A DNA stretch of 64,000 nt, from assembly GCA_023461275.1 (NCBI GenBank), contig JAEYMI010000020.1, positions 121,018 through 185,017 of the forward strand, written 5' to 3'. Of the stretch, positions 25,609 through 34,179 are shown piece after piece. The notes below the pieces were generated by a model. The model did not search any database and was not told where the DNA came from. It saw only the letters and a list, made by a program, of their open reading frames with translations. The position numbers were made by a program, and so were the translations under genes. The stretch comes from Actinomycetes bacterium (GTDB lineage: Bacteria > Actinomycetota > Actinomycetes > Mycobacteriales > Mycobacteriaceae). Position 1 is the stretch's first letter; each line of letters begins with the position of its first letter.

Positions 25609-26301
25609 ATGACTACCAACGACTTTGAGGCTCGTATCGAAGAAGGGTCGTCGTGGCCGCTGGTAGTTCGCGCCATCGGCGATGTCGAGGCTTCGTCGAT
25701 TCGAGTACTCGATGTATCGCGTCGTGGGTCGCCGAGTGACAGACCGGGGTGTGTGCGGTCGATGGCCGAGACTCTAGGTGGCAAGTTTGGCCGTTCGGGT
25801 GCTGCCTTTGCCCTGTCCTTCCTCTGGCTGACATCACCAACGCGGCCGCTCAACCGCGTGGCGGCTCTGCGGGCGGCCGCCAGACCTCCGCTCGCGGGAA
25901 CTGGCTGGACAGGGCCCGAGTCCTATAACGACGATGCGAGGGTTGTCGACTGGACCCGAACCAACGGTGGTGATCAGCGACTGGGCGCTATCGACGTCGA
26001 CTCACATTGTGCGGCAAGGATATTCGATTCGATTGCCGACCAGGCGGTTATATCGTGTGGAATAGTTCGACCTACAGGAGACACGCCTGTCAGTCTCGAA
26101 GAGCTGGCAGGCGTGAGGCCTAGGGATGGCCGGGACTTGGAAGCAGCCCTCATGAAACTCGGATCGAGAACTCACGTCTTGGTGAGATCATTCGGCGCAT
26201 TCGACGACCCTGAATTCGGATTCAACTTCATAGGTCCGACACGTATGGTGGAAGCGCTGCGCGATGTCGTCGAAGATCACCGGCTTGAAGGGCTGCCATG
26301 A
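25609..26301 (+). CDS. Unknown protein in the immunity array
   Basis: A 230-residue protein; the ATG at 25609 is preceded by GGCGGGGG and chosen over an upstream in-frame start. It begins MTTNDFEARIEEGSSWPLVV and contains an Ala-rich central part and a C-terminal acidic helix. I do not recognise it. It is translationally coupled (ATGA at 26298) to the family A gene, which suggests one acquired two-gene unit. Confidence 0.45.
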   Translation: MTTNDFEARIEEGSSWPLVVRAIGDVEASSIRVLDVSRRGSPSDRPGCVRSMAETLGGKFGRSGAAFALSFLWLTSPTRPLNRVAALRAAARPPLAGTGWTGPESYNDDARVVDWTRTNGGDQRLGAIDVDSHCAARIFDSIADQAVISCGIVRPTGDTPVSLEELAGVRPRDGRDLEAALMKLGSRTHVLVRSFGAFDDPEFGFNFIGPTRMVEALRDVVEDHRLEGLP

Positions 26302-26717
26302 AGTTTGCGGATGGATGGAGAAATCTGCCGGAGGTTAGTCAGTGGGGATCTATCGATCCCATTACCTATATGTATAACTGGGGTGACCGCGGCTCGATAG
26401 TGGCTGTATCGATCTTATACCAGCAGAAGTTTAGGGAATACCGTGGGATGATCGTGCGCGAAGAACTTCCTAACTCAAATATCGATGAATGGCTCGCCGG
26501 CGGGCACGGCGAGACGGTGGTGGAATCCATTATCAATCGAATTGATGTGTGGGATCTAATCGATGCCGAAGACGATCTTGCGATATATCTGGCAACTTGG
26601 CTCAGGACGGGATGGCAGCAATCCGTCACGTCCGACTTTCCAGAGCTGAGCGTCACCGTAGAAGTCAACGAGGGTCCGAATGGGTACGGCGTCACTTTGT
26701 ATCGCGAGCGAGGCTAG
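26298..26717 (+). CDS. Orphan immunity-like protein, family A (copy 2)
   Basis: A 139-residue acidic protein with WRNLPEVSQWGSIDPITYMYNW near the start and NGYGVTLYRE at the end, related along its length to 20481-20897. It overlaps the preceding gene by four bases. No catalytic residues or membrane segments are apparent. The recurrence of this family supports a toxin-binding role. Confidence 0.5.
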   Translation: MKFADGWRNLPEVSQWGSIDPITYMYNWGDRGSIVAVSILYQQKFREYRGMIVREELPNSNIDEWLAGGHGETVVESIINRIDVWDLIDAEDDLAIYLATWLRTGWQQSVTSDFPELSVTVEVNEGPNGYGVTLYRERG

Positions 26718-26761
26718 TCGCGAGGCGACGTGCCTGTTTTGCCGTCGACAGAGGAGGTCCA

Positions 26762-27268
26762 GTGGTCGGTTCCGTTGACATTTATGACTCGGACTGGTGG
26801 CGTGCTGAACAGGTACGCGTCGTCGTGGATACCTACCTCGCCGGCGAACGGCAGAGTTTTGCTGACGCGGCCGGGGCTCTGCTGGACCTGGCGGAGCGCA
26901 GCGGTGGGCGTGACTGCTTTTCGAACGTCCTCTCCGAGGTCGCCGACTGGGCTGACGTTGCAGCGGGTCGCGCGCACGAGTCAGGCCCAGACGAGGTCCG
27001 TGCTGCGTCAACAGAGATGGCCGAAAAGGTTGCGCGGTTGTCGTCGGCCGTCGCATGTGCGCGATCGCTTCCGGACGTCGTTGGCGACGCACTGCGGTCC
27101 TTTGGACCGCCCGCGACCACTCCCGAAGCTGACGGCAGTCCGAGATCGAACTGGGCGCGGGGCGTCGTCGATGGACCTCTCGGAGACCAACTGTTGCGGC
27201 TCGACGAGCATCTGTATATGACGCTGATCGACATTGCTTACGCTGACACGCCCCGAGAAGAGCGATGA
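26762..27268 (+). CDS. Helical unknown protein in the immunity array
   Basis: About 168 residues from a GTG with GAGGAGG five bases upstream; the longer open frame upstream is basic, unlike the gene, and rejected. The protein is almost entirely helical and Ala-rich (ERQSFADAAGALLDLAERSGG). It has no recognised family. It is coupled by ATGA to the next gene. It could be an immunity protein or a small regulator of the array. Confidence 0.45.
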   Translation: MVGSVDIYDSDWWRAEQVRVVVDTYLAGERQSFADAAGALLDLAERSGGRDCFSNVLSEVADWADVAAGRAHESGPDEVRAASTEMAEKVARLSSAVACARSLPDVVGDALRSFGPPATTPEADGSPRSNWARGVVDGPLGDQLLRLDEHLYMTLIDIAYADTPREER

Positions 27269-27663
27269 TAGAAAACGGCGAAGCGATCGAACGGTGGTTG
27301 GTCGAGAACGATAGGCTGGGCGAGGCGCTCTTGTCGTCGGTGGTCTGGAAGAACTTTGGCTATTCGATTGAATTTGGCCTGGACCATCCGCTCAAGAACC
27401 TCCGAGTTCAATTGCTCGCTGATGGAGTCGAACGATTTGTTCTTGACGGCGGTCTGACGGCGACCATGATGGATTGCCCAGAGTGCATCGACTGGGGGCT
27501 GAGTGAAATTGCAAAGATCGCAGTGAACCGGACATCGGAAGGGCTGCTTCATACACGGATCGAGTGGGAGGGGGCTCGCCGCATCCGTGTGGAATCCAAG
27601 AGGGTGATCCTGACCGACCGGCGTCCGCAGCACACCGGTACGGAGGGGCCTGATGCGCATTGA
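27265..27663 (+). CDS. Unknown protein in the immunity array
   Basis: A 132-residue protein, MIENGEAIERWLVENDRLG at the start, with alternating strands (YSIEFGLDH, RVQLLADGVERFVLDGG) and a C-P-E-C pair in MMDCPECIDW. The cysteine pair is isolated, so metal binding is speculative. It overlaps both neighbours, making a three-gene coupled unit (26762-27871). Confidence 0.45.
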   Translation: MIENGEAIERWLVENDRLGEALLSSVVWKNFGYSIEFGLDHPLKNLRVQLLADGVERFVLDGGLTATMMDCPECIDWGLSEIAKIAVNRTSEGLLHTRIEWEGARRIRVESKRVILTDRRPQHTGTEGPDAH

Positions 27664-27871
27664 ATTGACCGATGATGAGGCCCTGGTGCTGTTCGAGTGG
27701 CTCGCTAGAAACGACGACGCGGATAGCTATCGCGTCGAAGACCAGGCCGAGCTTCGCGTGCTGTGGGACCTGCAGGCGCAGTTGGAATCAGCGCTGCCGG
27801 GGGTGCTCGCTCCTGACTACCGGGAACTCCTCGCCGGGGCGCGGGCGAGAGTAAGAGACCCGGAACAGTGA
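27653..27871 (+). CDS. Small acidic helical protein (72 residues)
   Basis: Opens MRIELTDDEALVLFEWLARN and continues as an amphipathic acidic protein (DQAELRVLWDLQAQLESALP). Small proteins with this LT.DEA.VL.EWL start occur in actinobacteria beside variable loci, from general knowledge; the function is unknown. It overlaps the preceding gene by 11 bases and is the last gene before the duplicated dioxygenase end. Confidence 0.5.
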   Translation: MRIELTDDEALVLFEWLARNDDADSYRVEDQAELRVLWDLQAQLESALPGVLAPDYRELLAGARARVRDPEQ

Positions 27872-27967
27872 ATCACCCTCGCGGGCAGCATCACCGCGCC
27901 GCGTTCTTGATGAACTCCTCCACTCCCGCAGGCGGTTTGGTTCCGCCGAAGTAGCCGCCGCGGACGT
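27872..27967. repeat. Duplicated 3' end of the dioxygenase gene (copy 1)
   Basis: About 96 bases match 28405-28500 with only a handful of substitutions. They cover the last roughly 25 codons of the dioxygenase gene (minus strand) plus 19 bases beyond its stop. The repeats flank the family C gene at 28021-28389 in direct orientation, 533 bases apart. Confidence 0.85.
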
Positions 27968-28020
27968 TGGGTCGACGCACGGCGGCGTATCGATTGATCT
28001 TCGAGAAGGAAGGATGGTTT

Positions 28021-28389
28021 GTGGCCGATAAGAAGCCGTTTCCCACTCGTGCCCAGATTTGTGCGATCTTCGACGATCTCCTTTCGGGACATGTGAGCAG
28101 AGAAGAAGTAGGAGACTGGGCGCAGTGGTGGGATAGGCACGACGACCACGTTCCGGACGACTTCGACGAGGTGGTCTGGGACGCGATCGGGAGCTTCTCG
28201 ATGTTTGATGAGTTGGCGGGGCCTGACCGATCATGGTTCTTCTCGATGGAAGATGCTCGACTGTGGCGGGAACAAGCGGGTTGTTCGGGAGCTTCGGGTG
28301 TCGGCGAAGGGGTCGCGTACATTCGCGACTTCATCAGGGACGAGACCGGTCACAATGACCACGCGGCGGAAACACCCGGAGAAACCTAG
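28021..28389 (+). CDS. Orphan immunity-like protein, family C (copy 3)
   Basis: A 122-residue acidic protein from the GTG at 28021, which has AGGAAGG upstream and aligns with the start of the relative at 24657. Shared segments are CAIFDDLLSG, REEV.DW, DFDEVVWDAIGSFSM and LWREQAGCSG. It stands alone between two direct repeats made of the neighbouring dioxygenase gene's 3' end, so it appears to have been inserted as a single-gene cassette at the island edge. Confidence 0.55.
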   Translation: MADKKPFPTRAQICAIFDDLLSGHVSREEVGDWAQWWDRHDDHVPDDFDEVVWDAIGSFSMFDELAGPDRSWFFSMEDARLWREQAGCSGASGVGEGVAYIRDFIRDETGHNDHAAETPGET

Positions 28390-28404
28390 TGAACGTTCGA
28401 GTGC

Positions 28405-28500
28405 ATCACCCGCGCGGACAGCATCACCTCGCCGCGTTCTTGATGAACTCCTCCACTCCCGCAGGCGGTTTCGCTCCGCCGAAGTAGCCGCCGCGGACGT
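28405..28500. repeat. 3' end of the dioxygenase gene (copy 2, the functional one)
   Basis: The original copy of the 96-base repeat found at 27872-27967. Its left part is the 3' flank and its right part the last codons of the dioxygenase gene. Confidence 0.85.
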
Positions 28501-29266
28501 GGCGTCGAAGAGCGTTGTCGTCGGTGGCGCGAGCTGCGCTGTGCCAGAGGTACGCGTCGTGCAGGATGATGTCGCCGCGGTCGGCGTAGACACCGATCTC
28601 GCCGGGGATCTTCTCGAAACCCAACGGCATCTCGAATGGTGGTGTGCGGTCGGTGCGGCCACCGGTCGGGCGGGCCGTGTCGGGGACGTCGACGCCATTG
28701 ATGTTGCGGAACGGCGCCGGCGTCGCCCACAGATGACTGCCGGGCACCACACGCAGAAAACCGTTGGCGGGACTCGTGCCGTCGACGTGAATGGTGAACG
28801 CCGTCGATGGCCAGACGTCGAGGCTCGGCGACGCCTGCCAATCGGAATGCCAACCGATACGCGTGTAGCCGGACTCCCGGCCCGGCCGCGCATCCTGATA
28901 CACCACCCCGAACTGCTCGTGCGCACGCAGCCAGCAGTCGGCGCCGACGAGCTGCCGCATCACGTCGACGAGGAGCGGATGCTCGACGGCGTGTCGGACC
29001 GCGTCGGAGAGTTCGTTGACGAATTCGACGTAGTTGGCGAAGGTTTCGGCCTTGTTCGCCTCGTCGAGAAAGACCGTCGAACCATAGCGTGCGTCGAGTT
29101 GGCCGCTGATCACACCGTCTTGTGCGGCAACGCATTCGCGCTCGATGTCGTCGACGTCGGACGCCGACAACAGGCCACGCAGGATGGCGAAACCGTGCAT
29201 GTCGTAGAACCAGACCAGCCGGTCGAGCTCGTCGGGACCGAACACCGCAGCAGACGCCATTTCCAT
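28424..29266 (-). CDS. Phytanoyl-CoA dioxygenase (PhyH) family oxygenase
   Basis: A 280-residue Fe(II)/2-oxoglutarate dioxygenase. The facial triad is H140 and D142 in GWHSDW and H242 in LWHSA; the 2-oxoglutarate-binding arginine is probably in the following LRRH segment. VVPGSHLWA is the conserved strand of the family. Relatives include ectoine hydroxylase and several natural-product hydroxylases, so the substrate cannot be stated. It is divergent from the mannosidase-like gene with about 55 bases between starts. Its 3' end is where the toxin island abuts the core genome. Confidence 0.8.
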   Translation of the reverse strand: MEMASAAVFGPDELDRLVWFYDMHGFAILRGLLSASDVDDIERECVAAQDGVISGQLDARYGSTVFLDEANKAETFANYVEFVNELSDAVRHAVEHPLLVDVMRQLVGADCWLRAHEQFGVVYQDARPGRESGYTRIGWHSDWQASPSLDVWPSTAFTIHVDGTSPANGFLRVVPGSHLWATPAPFRNINGVDVPDTARPTGGRTDRTPPFEMPLGFEKIPGEIGVYADRGDIILHDAYLWHSAARATDDNALRRHVRGGYFGGAKPPAGVEEFIKNAAR

Positions 29267-29321
29267 GCGCCAACTTTACGGTGCTCCACATCGGATCGCA
29301 GTCCGCGTAGCATCGGCGCCT

Positions 29322-32300
29322 GTGAGCGGAACGACCCGACCTCGGCACGACGCGCTGCGCCGTGGACCGGGCCCGGCGTACACCGTCAACGCCAAACCCG
29401 GCGTCGGATTCACCTCCGCCCAACCGTGGGTATTCGACGTCGACGCCGCCGTAGGCGACCGAGTATCGCTGTCGATCAACGACACCGGACTCGACGGCCG
29501 ACTCATCCAACCCGACGACATACTGCAGTACGCGACGTTCTGCGTCTTCGACGCCGACGAGCCCGATGTCCGCGATTCCTATGCGGCAACGTCGAGTTCG
29601 CTGGAACTGACTTTCGACGACGGAACCACACTGAGCAGCGCCGGCGTGCGCGATACCCACGGCATCGGGGCAGACCCGGCCGCCCGCCTCGCCTCACGCA
29701 GTATCGCCGTCGACCAGTGGATGCTCACCTCAATCCCGTTGCGCACGTTGGCAAGTCGGCGGATCGATCACGTGTCACTGCTTCTTGAGGTGCCGCGCCG
29801 GGTCAGTATTAGCGGGTCCGGTCGCAGGCGACTGCGAGGCTACGTCGACACCATCCGTATCGTCGACGCCGAAACCGTCAGTCCTGCAGAGGTATCCGAT
29901 CCCGTCAACTGGGTACGGACCACGCGCGGAACACAATCGAGTGACCGCTTCTCTCGGGGCAACTGCGCACCGCTGGTCGGGCAGCCGCATGGCTTTGTCT
30001 TCGGGCTCCCGATGACTGACGGCGGCAACCGCGGCTGGCCGTACTCCTACCACGAGGCCAACGACGCCACGAACACCTCACGCTTGCAGGCCTTCGCGAC
30101 GTCGCACATACCGAGCCCGTGGATGGGCGATCGTGGTGTGTTCCAATTCTTTCCGAGCATCGACGCGATACCGGCGGCCGACCGTGTCGAACGGTCGCAG
30201 ACCTTCTCGCACGACGACGAGATCGACCGGCCCGACCGATACTCGGTCCAGCTGGGCGGCGGTGCAGCTGCCGGTGGGCTCGATGTCGAGATCACCACCG
30301 GCTGCTGGTCGGTCTGGATGCGCACCCGATTTCCCGGCGATGTCGGCTCGATCATCTTCGACCAGATCGACGGCGACGGGCGCCTCGACCTGTCCGAGGC
30401 GTCGTCGGCGGTCATCACCGGCTACGTCGACGGCCCTGGCGGATTGGTCGAGGTGCCCCGCACCTATGTGTACGCCGAAGTCGACGTCCCGGTCACCGGC
30501 GCGCGGATGCATCCCCACAAAGACCGCGCCGACGTCTTGGGCAGCATCAGCGTCGACGTCAGCCGATCGCGGGTGGCAACACTGGCAGTCGCGGTGTCAC
30601 ACATCAGCATCGAGCAGGCACGCCGCAACCTACAGCACGACGTGGAGCTGGCCGAGCGCGCGACCGCAGGGCTCGACGCGGCGGACGGTTTCGATCAGAT
30701 CCGATACGCGTCGCATGCGTCGTGGGCCGATCTTCTCGGGCGGGTGCAAGTGACGGGAGCGAGTGCCGACCAACTCATCACCGTCTACTCGAACCTGTAT
30801 CGTGCATATCTGTATCCCAATGTGGGGCACGAGAATACGGGTTCGGTCGAGTCACCTGGATGGCGTTACGCGGACCCGTTCGTCACCGCACCCGCCGACA
30901 CTCCGACACAGACCGGGCGGCCCGTCGTCGACGGAACCCTGACCGTCACGGACGGGTTCTGGGACTCCTACCGCGCGAGTTGGCCGTTGCGGACCCTCAT
31001 CACCCCGCGCGCCACGGCAATGTTGTTGAATGGCTTCGTCGAACACTATCGGCAGGGCGGTTGGACAAGCCGGTGGTCGGCGCCGGGACCGGCCGACATC
31101 ATGACCGGAACCAGCAGCGACGCCGTCTTCACCGACGCAGCACTCGCCGGGGTGCCCGGATTCGACGAGATCGACGCCTACGACTCGTGCCTACGCAACG
31201 CCACGACACCGTCGGAGAATCCTCGCGTCGGCCGAAAAGGAATGAGCCGTTCCATCTTTCGTGGATTCACCGACACCGACACCTTCGAGGGCATGAGCTG
31301 GACGATTGACGCCGCCATCAACGACTTCGCCATCGCAGCCTTCTCAAGGCACCTCGCCGGTAAGTATCCGCAGCACCCGCGCCACAATGAATTCGTCGAC
31401 AATGCAACGTGGTTCACCGCGCGGGCGACCACCTATGCCAATGTCTTCGACGTCGATACTGGTTTCTTCCGGGGCAAACATACCGATGGCGGCTGGCGCA
31501 CCGAACCGTTCGACCCTCGGAACTGGGGACTCGACTACACCGAAACAAACGCCTGGGGAACACGATTCACCGCCCCACACGACGGCACGGGCCTCGTCGC
31601 ACTCTATGGCGGACGCGAGCGGTTCGAGGAAGCACTCGATGATTTCTCCGCATTGCAGGAAACCGGCCGTGACGAGTTCCGCGGCTGGTATCCGGTGGTC
31701 ATCCACGAGATGCGCGAGGCTCGCGACACCCGGATGGGCATGCTGGCACTGTCCAACCAGCCGGCACACCACATTCCGTTCATGTACCACTACGCGTCCC
31801 GGCCGGGCAGCCTGGCGCACGCGAAGGCGCAGCGCCTGATACGGGATGCCGTCGACCGCTTGTTCCTCGGTTCGGATGCGGGACAAGGCTATCCGGGCGA
31901 TGAGGACAACGGCGAGATGTCGTCGTGGTACCTGTGGGCCGTCAGTGGGCTCTACCCGCTGACCATCGGAACCGGCTGCTATGTACTTGGCGCTCCGGCA
32001 TTTCCACGGATCCGCTGGACACTCGACAACGGCGCTGTCCTTGACATCGAAGCATCAGGTGCAGGGCCGGAATCGCCGTACGTGCAACAGGTATGGATCG
32101 ACGGACAGACATGGGACGAGATCACCGTACCCCGGTCACGGCTCGCTGATGGCGCGCACATCCGGGTCGACGTCGGGCCGGAGCCGTCGACGTGGGCGCA
32201 GGGCAGTGTGCCGCCGTCGCTGACGCCCGACGGTCAGATGCCCACGCCACCAATCGATCTCACGTCGCCGAACGAAGCCGGCCAGCGTGCCTTGGGTGTA

Positions 32301-32696
32301 CCAACCGCGGCGGCAGCGTTCGACGACAACTCGTCGTCGGAGTCAGTGGAACTGGCTGTCGGCGACGTGATCGGGTGGCGATTCGAGGAGCCGAAGACCG
32401 TCGACCATTACACCGTGACGCCAACGCGGCCCGGCCACTACTCGTGGCGGCTGGAGGCCGCCGGCGACGACGGTCAGTGGACTGAGCTCGACCGTCGTAG
32501 CGTCGACTTCCGTTGGCCCCGGCAGACGAGAATCTTCCGGTCGGCCGGACATGACGATGCACGGCAGCACTCTCACGCGTACCGGCTGATCGCCGATACC
32601 GCGATGGACCTTGCCCAGTTGGAACTGTTTCGGTTGGACCCAGCCGGCTCAGCTGGTGAATACGCCCGCGGTGGTCAGGAACAGAAAGATCTGTGA
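29322..32696 (+). CDS. GH92-type alpha-mannosidase-like glycoside hydrolase
   Basis: About 1124 residues from the GTG at 29322 (an ATG 57 bases earlier would overlap the divergent gene). An N-terminal beta-sandwich (to about 400) precedes an (alpha/alpha)6 barrel containing EGMSWTIDAA, WGTRFTAPHDGTGL, LSNQPAHHIPFMY and GDEDNGEMSSWYLWAVSGLYP, which are landmark motifs of GH92 calcium-dependent exo-mannosidases. The last 130 residues look like an F5/8-type carbohydrate-binding domain. No signal peptide is visible, so it may be cytoplasmic or exported by another route. It likely trims mannose from glycans or envelope mannosides. Confidence 0.82.
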   Translation: MSGTTRPRHDALRRGPGPAYTVNAKPGVGFTSAQPWVFDVDAAVGDRVSLSINDTGLDGRLIQPDDILQYATFCVFDADEPDVRDSYAATSSSLELTFDDGTTLSSAGVRDTHGIGADPAARLASRSIAVDQWMLTSIPLRTLASRRIDHVSLLLEVPRRVSISGSGRRRLRGYVDTIRIVDAETVSPAEVSDPVNWVRTTRGTQSSDRFSRGNCAPLVGQPHGFVFGLPMTDGGNRGWPYSYHEANDATNTSRLQAFATSHIPSPWMGDRGVFQFFPSIDAIPAADRVERSQTFSHDDEIDRPDRYSVQLGGGAAAGGLDVEITTGCWSVWMRTRFPGDVGSIIFDQIDGDGRLDLSEASSAVITGYVDGPGGLVEVPRTYVYAEVDVPVTGARMHPHKDRADVLGSISVDVSRSRVATLAVAVSHISIEQARRNLQHDVELAERATAGLDAADGFDQIRYASHASWADLLGRVQVTGASADQLITVYSNLYRAYLYPNVGHENTGSVESPGWRYADPFVTAPADTPTQTGRPVVDGTLTVTDGFWDSYRASWPLRTLITPRATAMLLNGFVEHYRQGGWTSRWSAPGPADIMTGTSSDAVFTDAALAGVPGFDEIDAYDSCLRNATTPSENPRVGRKGMSRSIFRGFTDTDTFEGMSWTIDAAINDFAIAAFSRHLAGKYPQHPRHNEFVDNATWFTARATTYANVFDVDTGFFRGKHTDGGWRTEPFDPRNWGLDYTETNAWGTRFTAPHDGTGLVALYGGRERFEEALDDFSALQETGRDEFRGWYPVVIHEMREARDTRMGMLALSNQPAHHIPFMYHYASRPGSLAHAKAQRLIRDAVDRLFLGSDAGQGYPGDEDNGEMSSWYLWAVSGLYPLTIGTGCYVLGAPAFPRIRWTLDNGAVLDIEASGAGPESPYVQQVWIDGQTWDEITVPRSRLADGAHIRVDVGPEPSTWAQGSVPPSLTPDGQMPTPPIDLTSPNEAGQRALGVPTAAAAFDDNSSSESVELAVGDVIGWRFEEPKTVDHYTVTPTRPGHYSWRLEAAGDDGQWTELDRRSVDFRWPRQTRIFRSAGHDDARQHSHAYRLIADTAMDLAQLELFRLDPAGSAGEYARGGQEQKDL

Positions 32697-32960
32697 CATT
32701 GCTGCGATCAGCGCCATAGCAGTTACACCCCCCCATGTAATCTGTTGGCCATCGTAAACCACCGATTCCGGTTTTGGTAATCCGATGGTGAAGTGTGGTC
32801 GCTGCATGTCTGGTCGGGAATGTCGGACGTCCGGGTCGAGGAGGCCGTCGGCCCCTGATTTCTGCCGGTCAACCTATGAATCCGACCAATCAGCATCCGC
32901 GCATGGGTCGCCGAGAGTAAACACAGATTGAGTACTCAATGATGTGTGAAAGGTCGGACT

Positions 32961-34088
32961 ATGCGTACCAAAGGTGCAATCCTTCGGAATCCCGGTGAGA
33001 AGTGGCAGATCGAGGAGATCGAGCTCGGCGATCCGGTAGCTGGTGAGGTTCAGGTCAAACTGGTGAGCTCGGGCCTGTGTCATTCCGACCATCACCTCCG
33101 GACCGGCGACAGCCCGGCGCCGATGCCGGTACTCGGTGGGCATGAGGGCGCGGGCGTCGTCACCAAGGTGGGCCCCGGCGTCACGCATCTGAAGGAGGGC
33201 GACCACGTCGTCACCGCCTTCATCCCCGCCTGCGGAGTGTGTGAACCATGCTCGCGCGGCGACCAGAACATCTGCGACGAGGGTGCGCGGCTGCTCAGCG
33301 GCCTGGCCATCTCCGACGACACCCATCGAGTGACCACCGCCGACGGCACCGGACTGACCCAGATGTGTCTGCTCGGGACGTTCGCGCCGTACATCACGGT
33401 GAACCAGGCGTCGTTGGTGAAGATCGAGGACGACATCCCGCTGCGCGAGGCCGCACTGCTGGGCTGCGGTGTCGCGACCGGATGGGGGTCGGCCGTGGAG
33501 GTCGGTGGAACCCACGCCGGCGACGTCGTTGTGGTGGTCGGTATCGGTGGCGTCGGCATCAACTCCGTGCAGGGTGCCAAGGCTGCCGGGGCGCGCGTCG
33601 TCGTGGCCATCGACCCGGTTCCGTTCAAGCTGCAGATGGCTGAAAAGCTGGGTGCGACACATACTTTCGCGTCGATGGAAGAGGCGCTGCCGGTGGTCGG
33701 TGAGATCAGTTGGGGGCGGATGGCCAACACCACGATCCTCACCGTCGGTGAGATCGACGGCTCGATGATCGCCCCCGCACTCGCACTGACCGGCAAGGGC
33801 GGACAGGTGGTGGTCACCGGTATGGGCAACTACGCCGCGATGGATGCGCAGCTGAACCTCTTCGAACTGACGCTGCTCCAGAAGCGCGTACAGGGCGCGA
33901 TCTTCGGCGGCGCCAGCCCGCGCACGCAGGTACCGGCGCTGCTCAACGAATACCGCGCCGGCAAACTCAACCTCAGCGACCTCGTCACCCAGACCTATCG
34001 CCTCGACCAGATCAACGAGGCCTACGACGACATGTTGGAGGGCAACAACATTCGCGGCATGGTCGTGTACTCCGACGACGACTACTGA
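32961..34088 (+). CDS. NDMA-dependent alcohol dehydrogenase (nicotinoprotein type)
   Basis: A 375-residue zinc-containing medium-chain dehydrogenase. Catalytic-zinc ligands are C40 and H61-E62 (GGHEGAG); structural-zinc cysteines are C91, C94, C97 and C105; the nucleotide fold has VVVGIGGVGINS. The opening MRTKGAILRNPGEKW and the segment TGLTQMCLLGTFAPY are typical of actinobacterial NDMA-dependent alcohol dehydrogenases with tightly bound NAD(H), in which an external carrier (mycofactocin) regenerates the cofactor. The ATG at 32961 is used because it matches that family's start. The 264 bases upstream contain no gene. Confidence 0.8.
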   Translation: MRTKGAILRNPGEKWQIEEIELGDPVAGEVQVKLVSSGLCHSDHHLRTGDSPAPMPVLGGHEGAGVVTKVGPGVTHLKEGDHVVTAFIPACGVCEPCSRGDQNICDEGARLLSGLAISDDTHRVTTADGTGLTQMCLLGTFAPYITVNQASLVKIEDDIPLREAALLGCGVATGWGSAVEVGGTHAGDVVVVVGIGGVGINSVQGAKAAGARVVVAIDPVPFKLQMAEKLGATHTFASMEEALPVVGEISWGRMANTTILTVGEIDGSMIAPALALTGKGGQVVVTGMGNYAAMDAQLNLFELTLLQKRVQGAIFGGASPRTQVPALLNEYRAGKLNLSDLVTQTYRLDQINEAYDDMLEGNNIRGMVVYSDDDY

Positions 34089-34100
34089 TCGGCGCAAACC

Positions 34101-34170
34101 ACAGAAACCCCGCTTCTCGTCAGAAACACTGCGCACGCGTAGTGTTCTCGGCGAGAAGTGGGGTTTCTGT
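34101..34170. terminator. Bidirectional terminator between converging genes
   Basis: ACAGAAACCCCGCTTCTCG (34101-34119) pairs with 34152-34170 with a single mismatch (a possible wobble), giving a 19-base stem. Inside it, AACACT (34125-34130) pairs with AGTGTT (34141-34146). It ends runs of A and T on the two sides and lies exactly between the converging dehydrogenase and potassium channel genes. Confidence 0.75.
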
Positions 34171-34179
34171 ATGTGCGGG

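Noticed and set aside
27872..28500. CRISPR or att-site interpretation of the repeated sequence
   Set aside because: Only two long copies exist, they contain coding sequence of the dioxygenase, and no integrase or cas gene is present; kept as a gene-end duplication.
28205..29788. 527-codon plus-strand open frame running across the dioxygenase gene
   Set aside because: It spans the 3' part of the family C immunity gene in another frame, the antisense of the dioxygenase and the start of the mannosidase-like gene; codon pattern and product look like shadow.
32874..34136. 420-codon minus-strand open frame opposite the alcohol dehydrogenase
   Set aside because: Shadow of the dehydrogenase, whose zinc and NAD motifs are unmistakable on the plus strand; the antisense product is His/Arg/Gly-rich without motifs.
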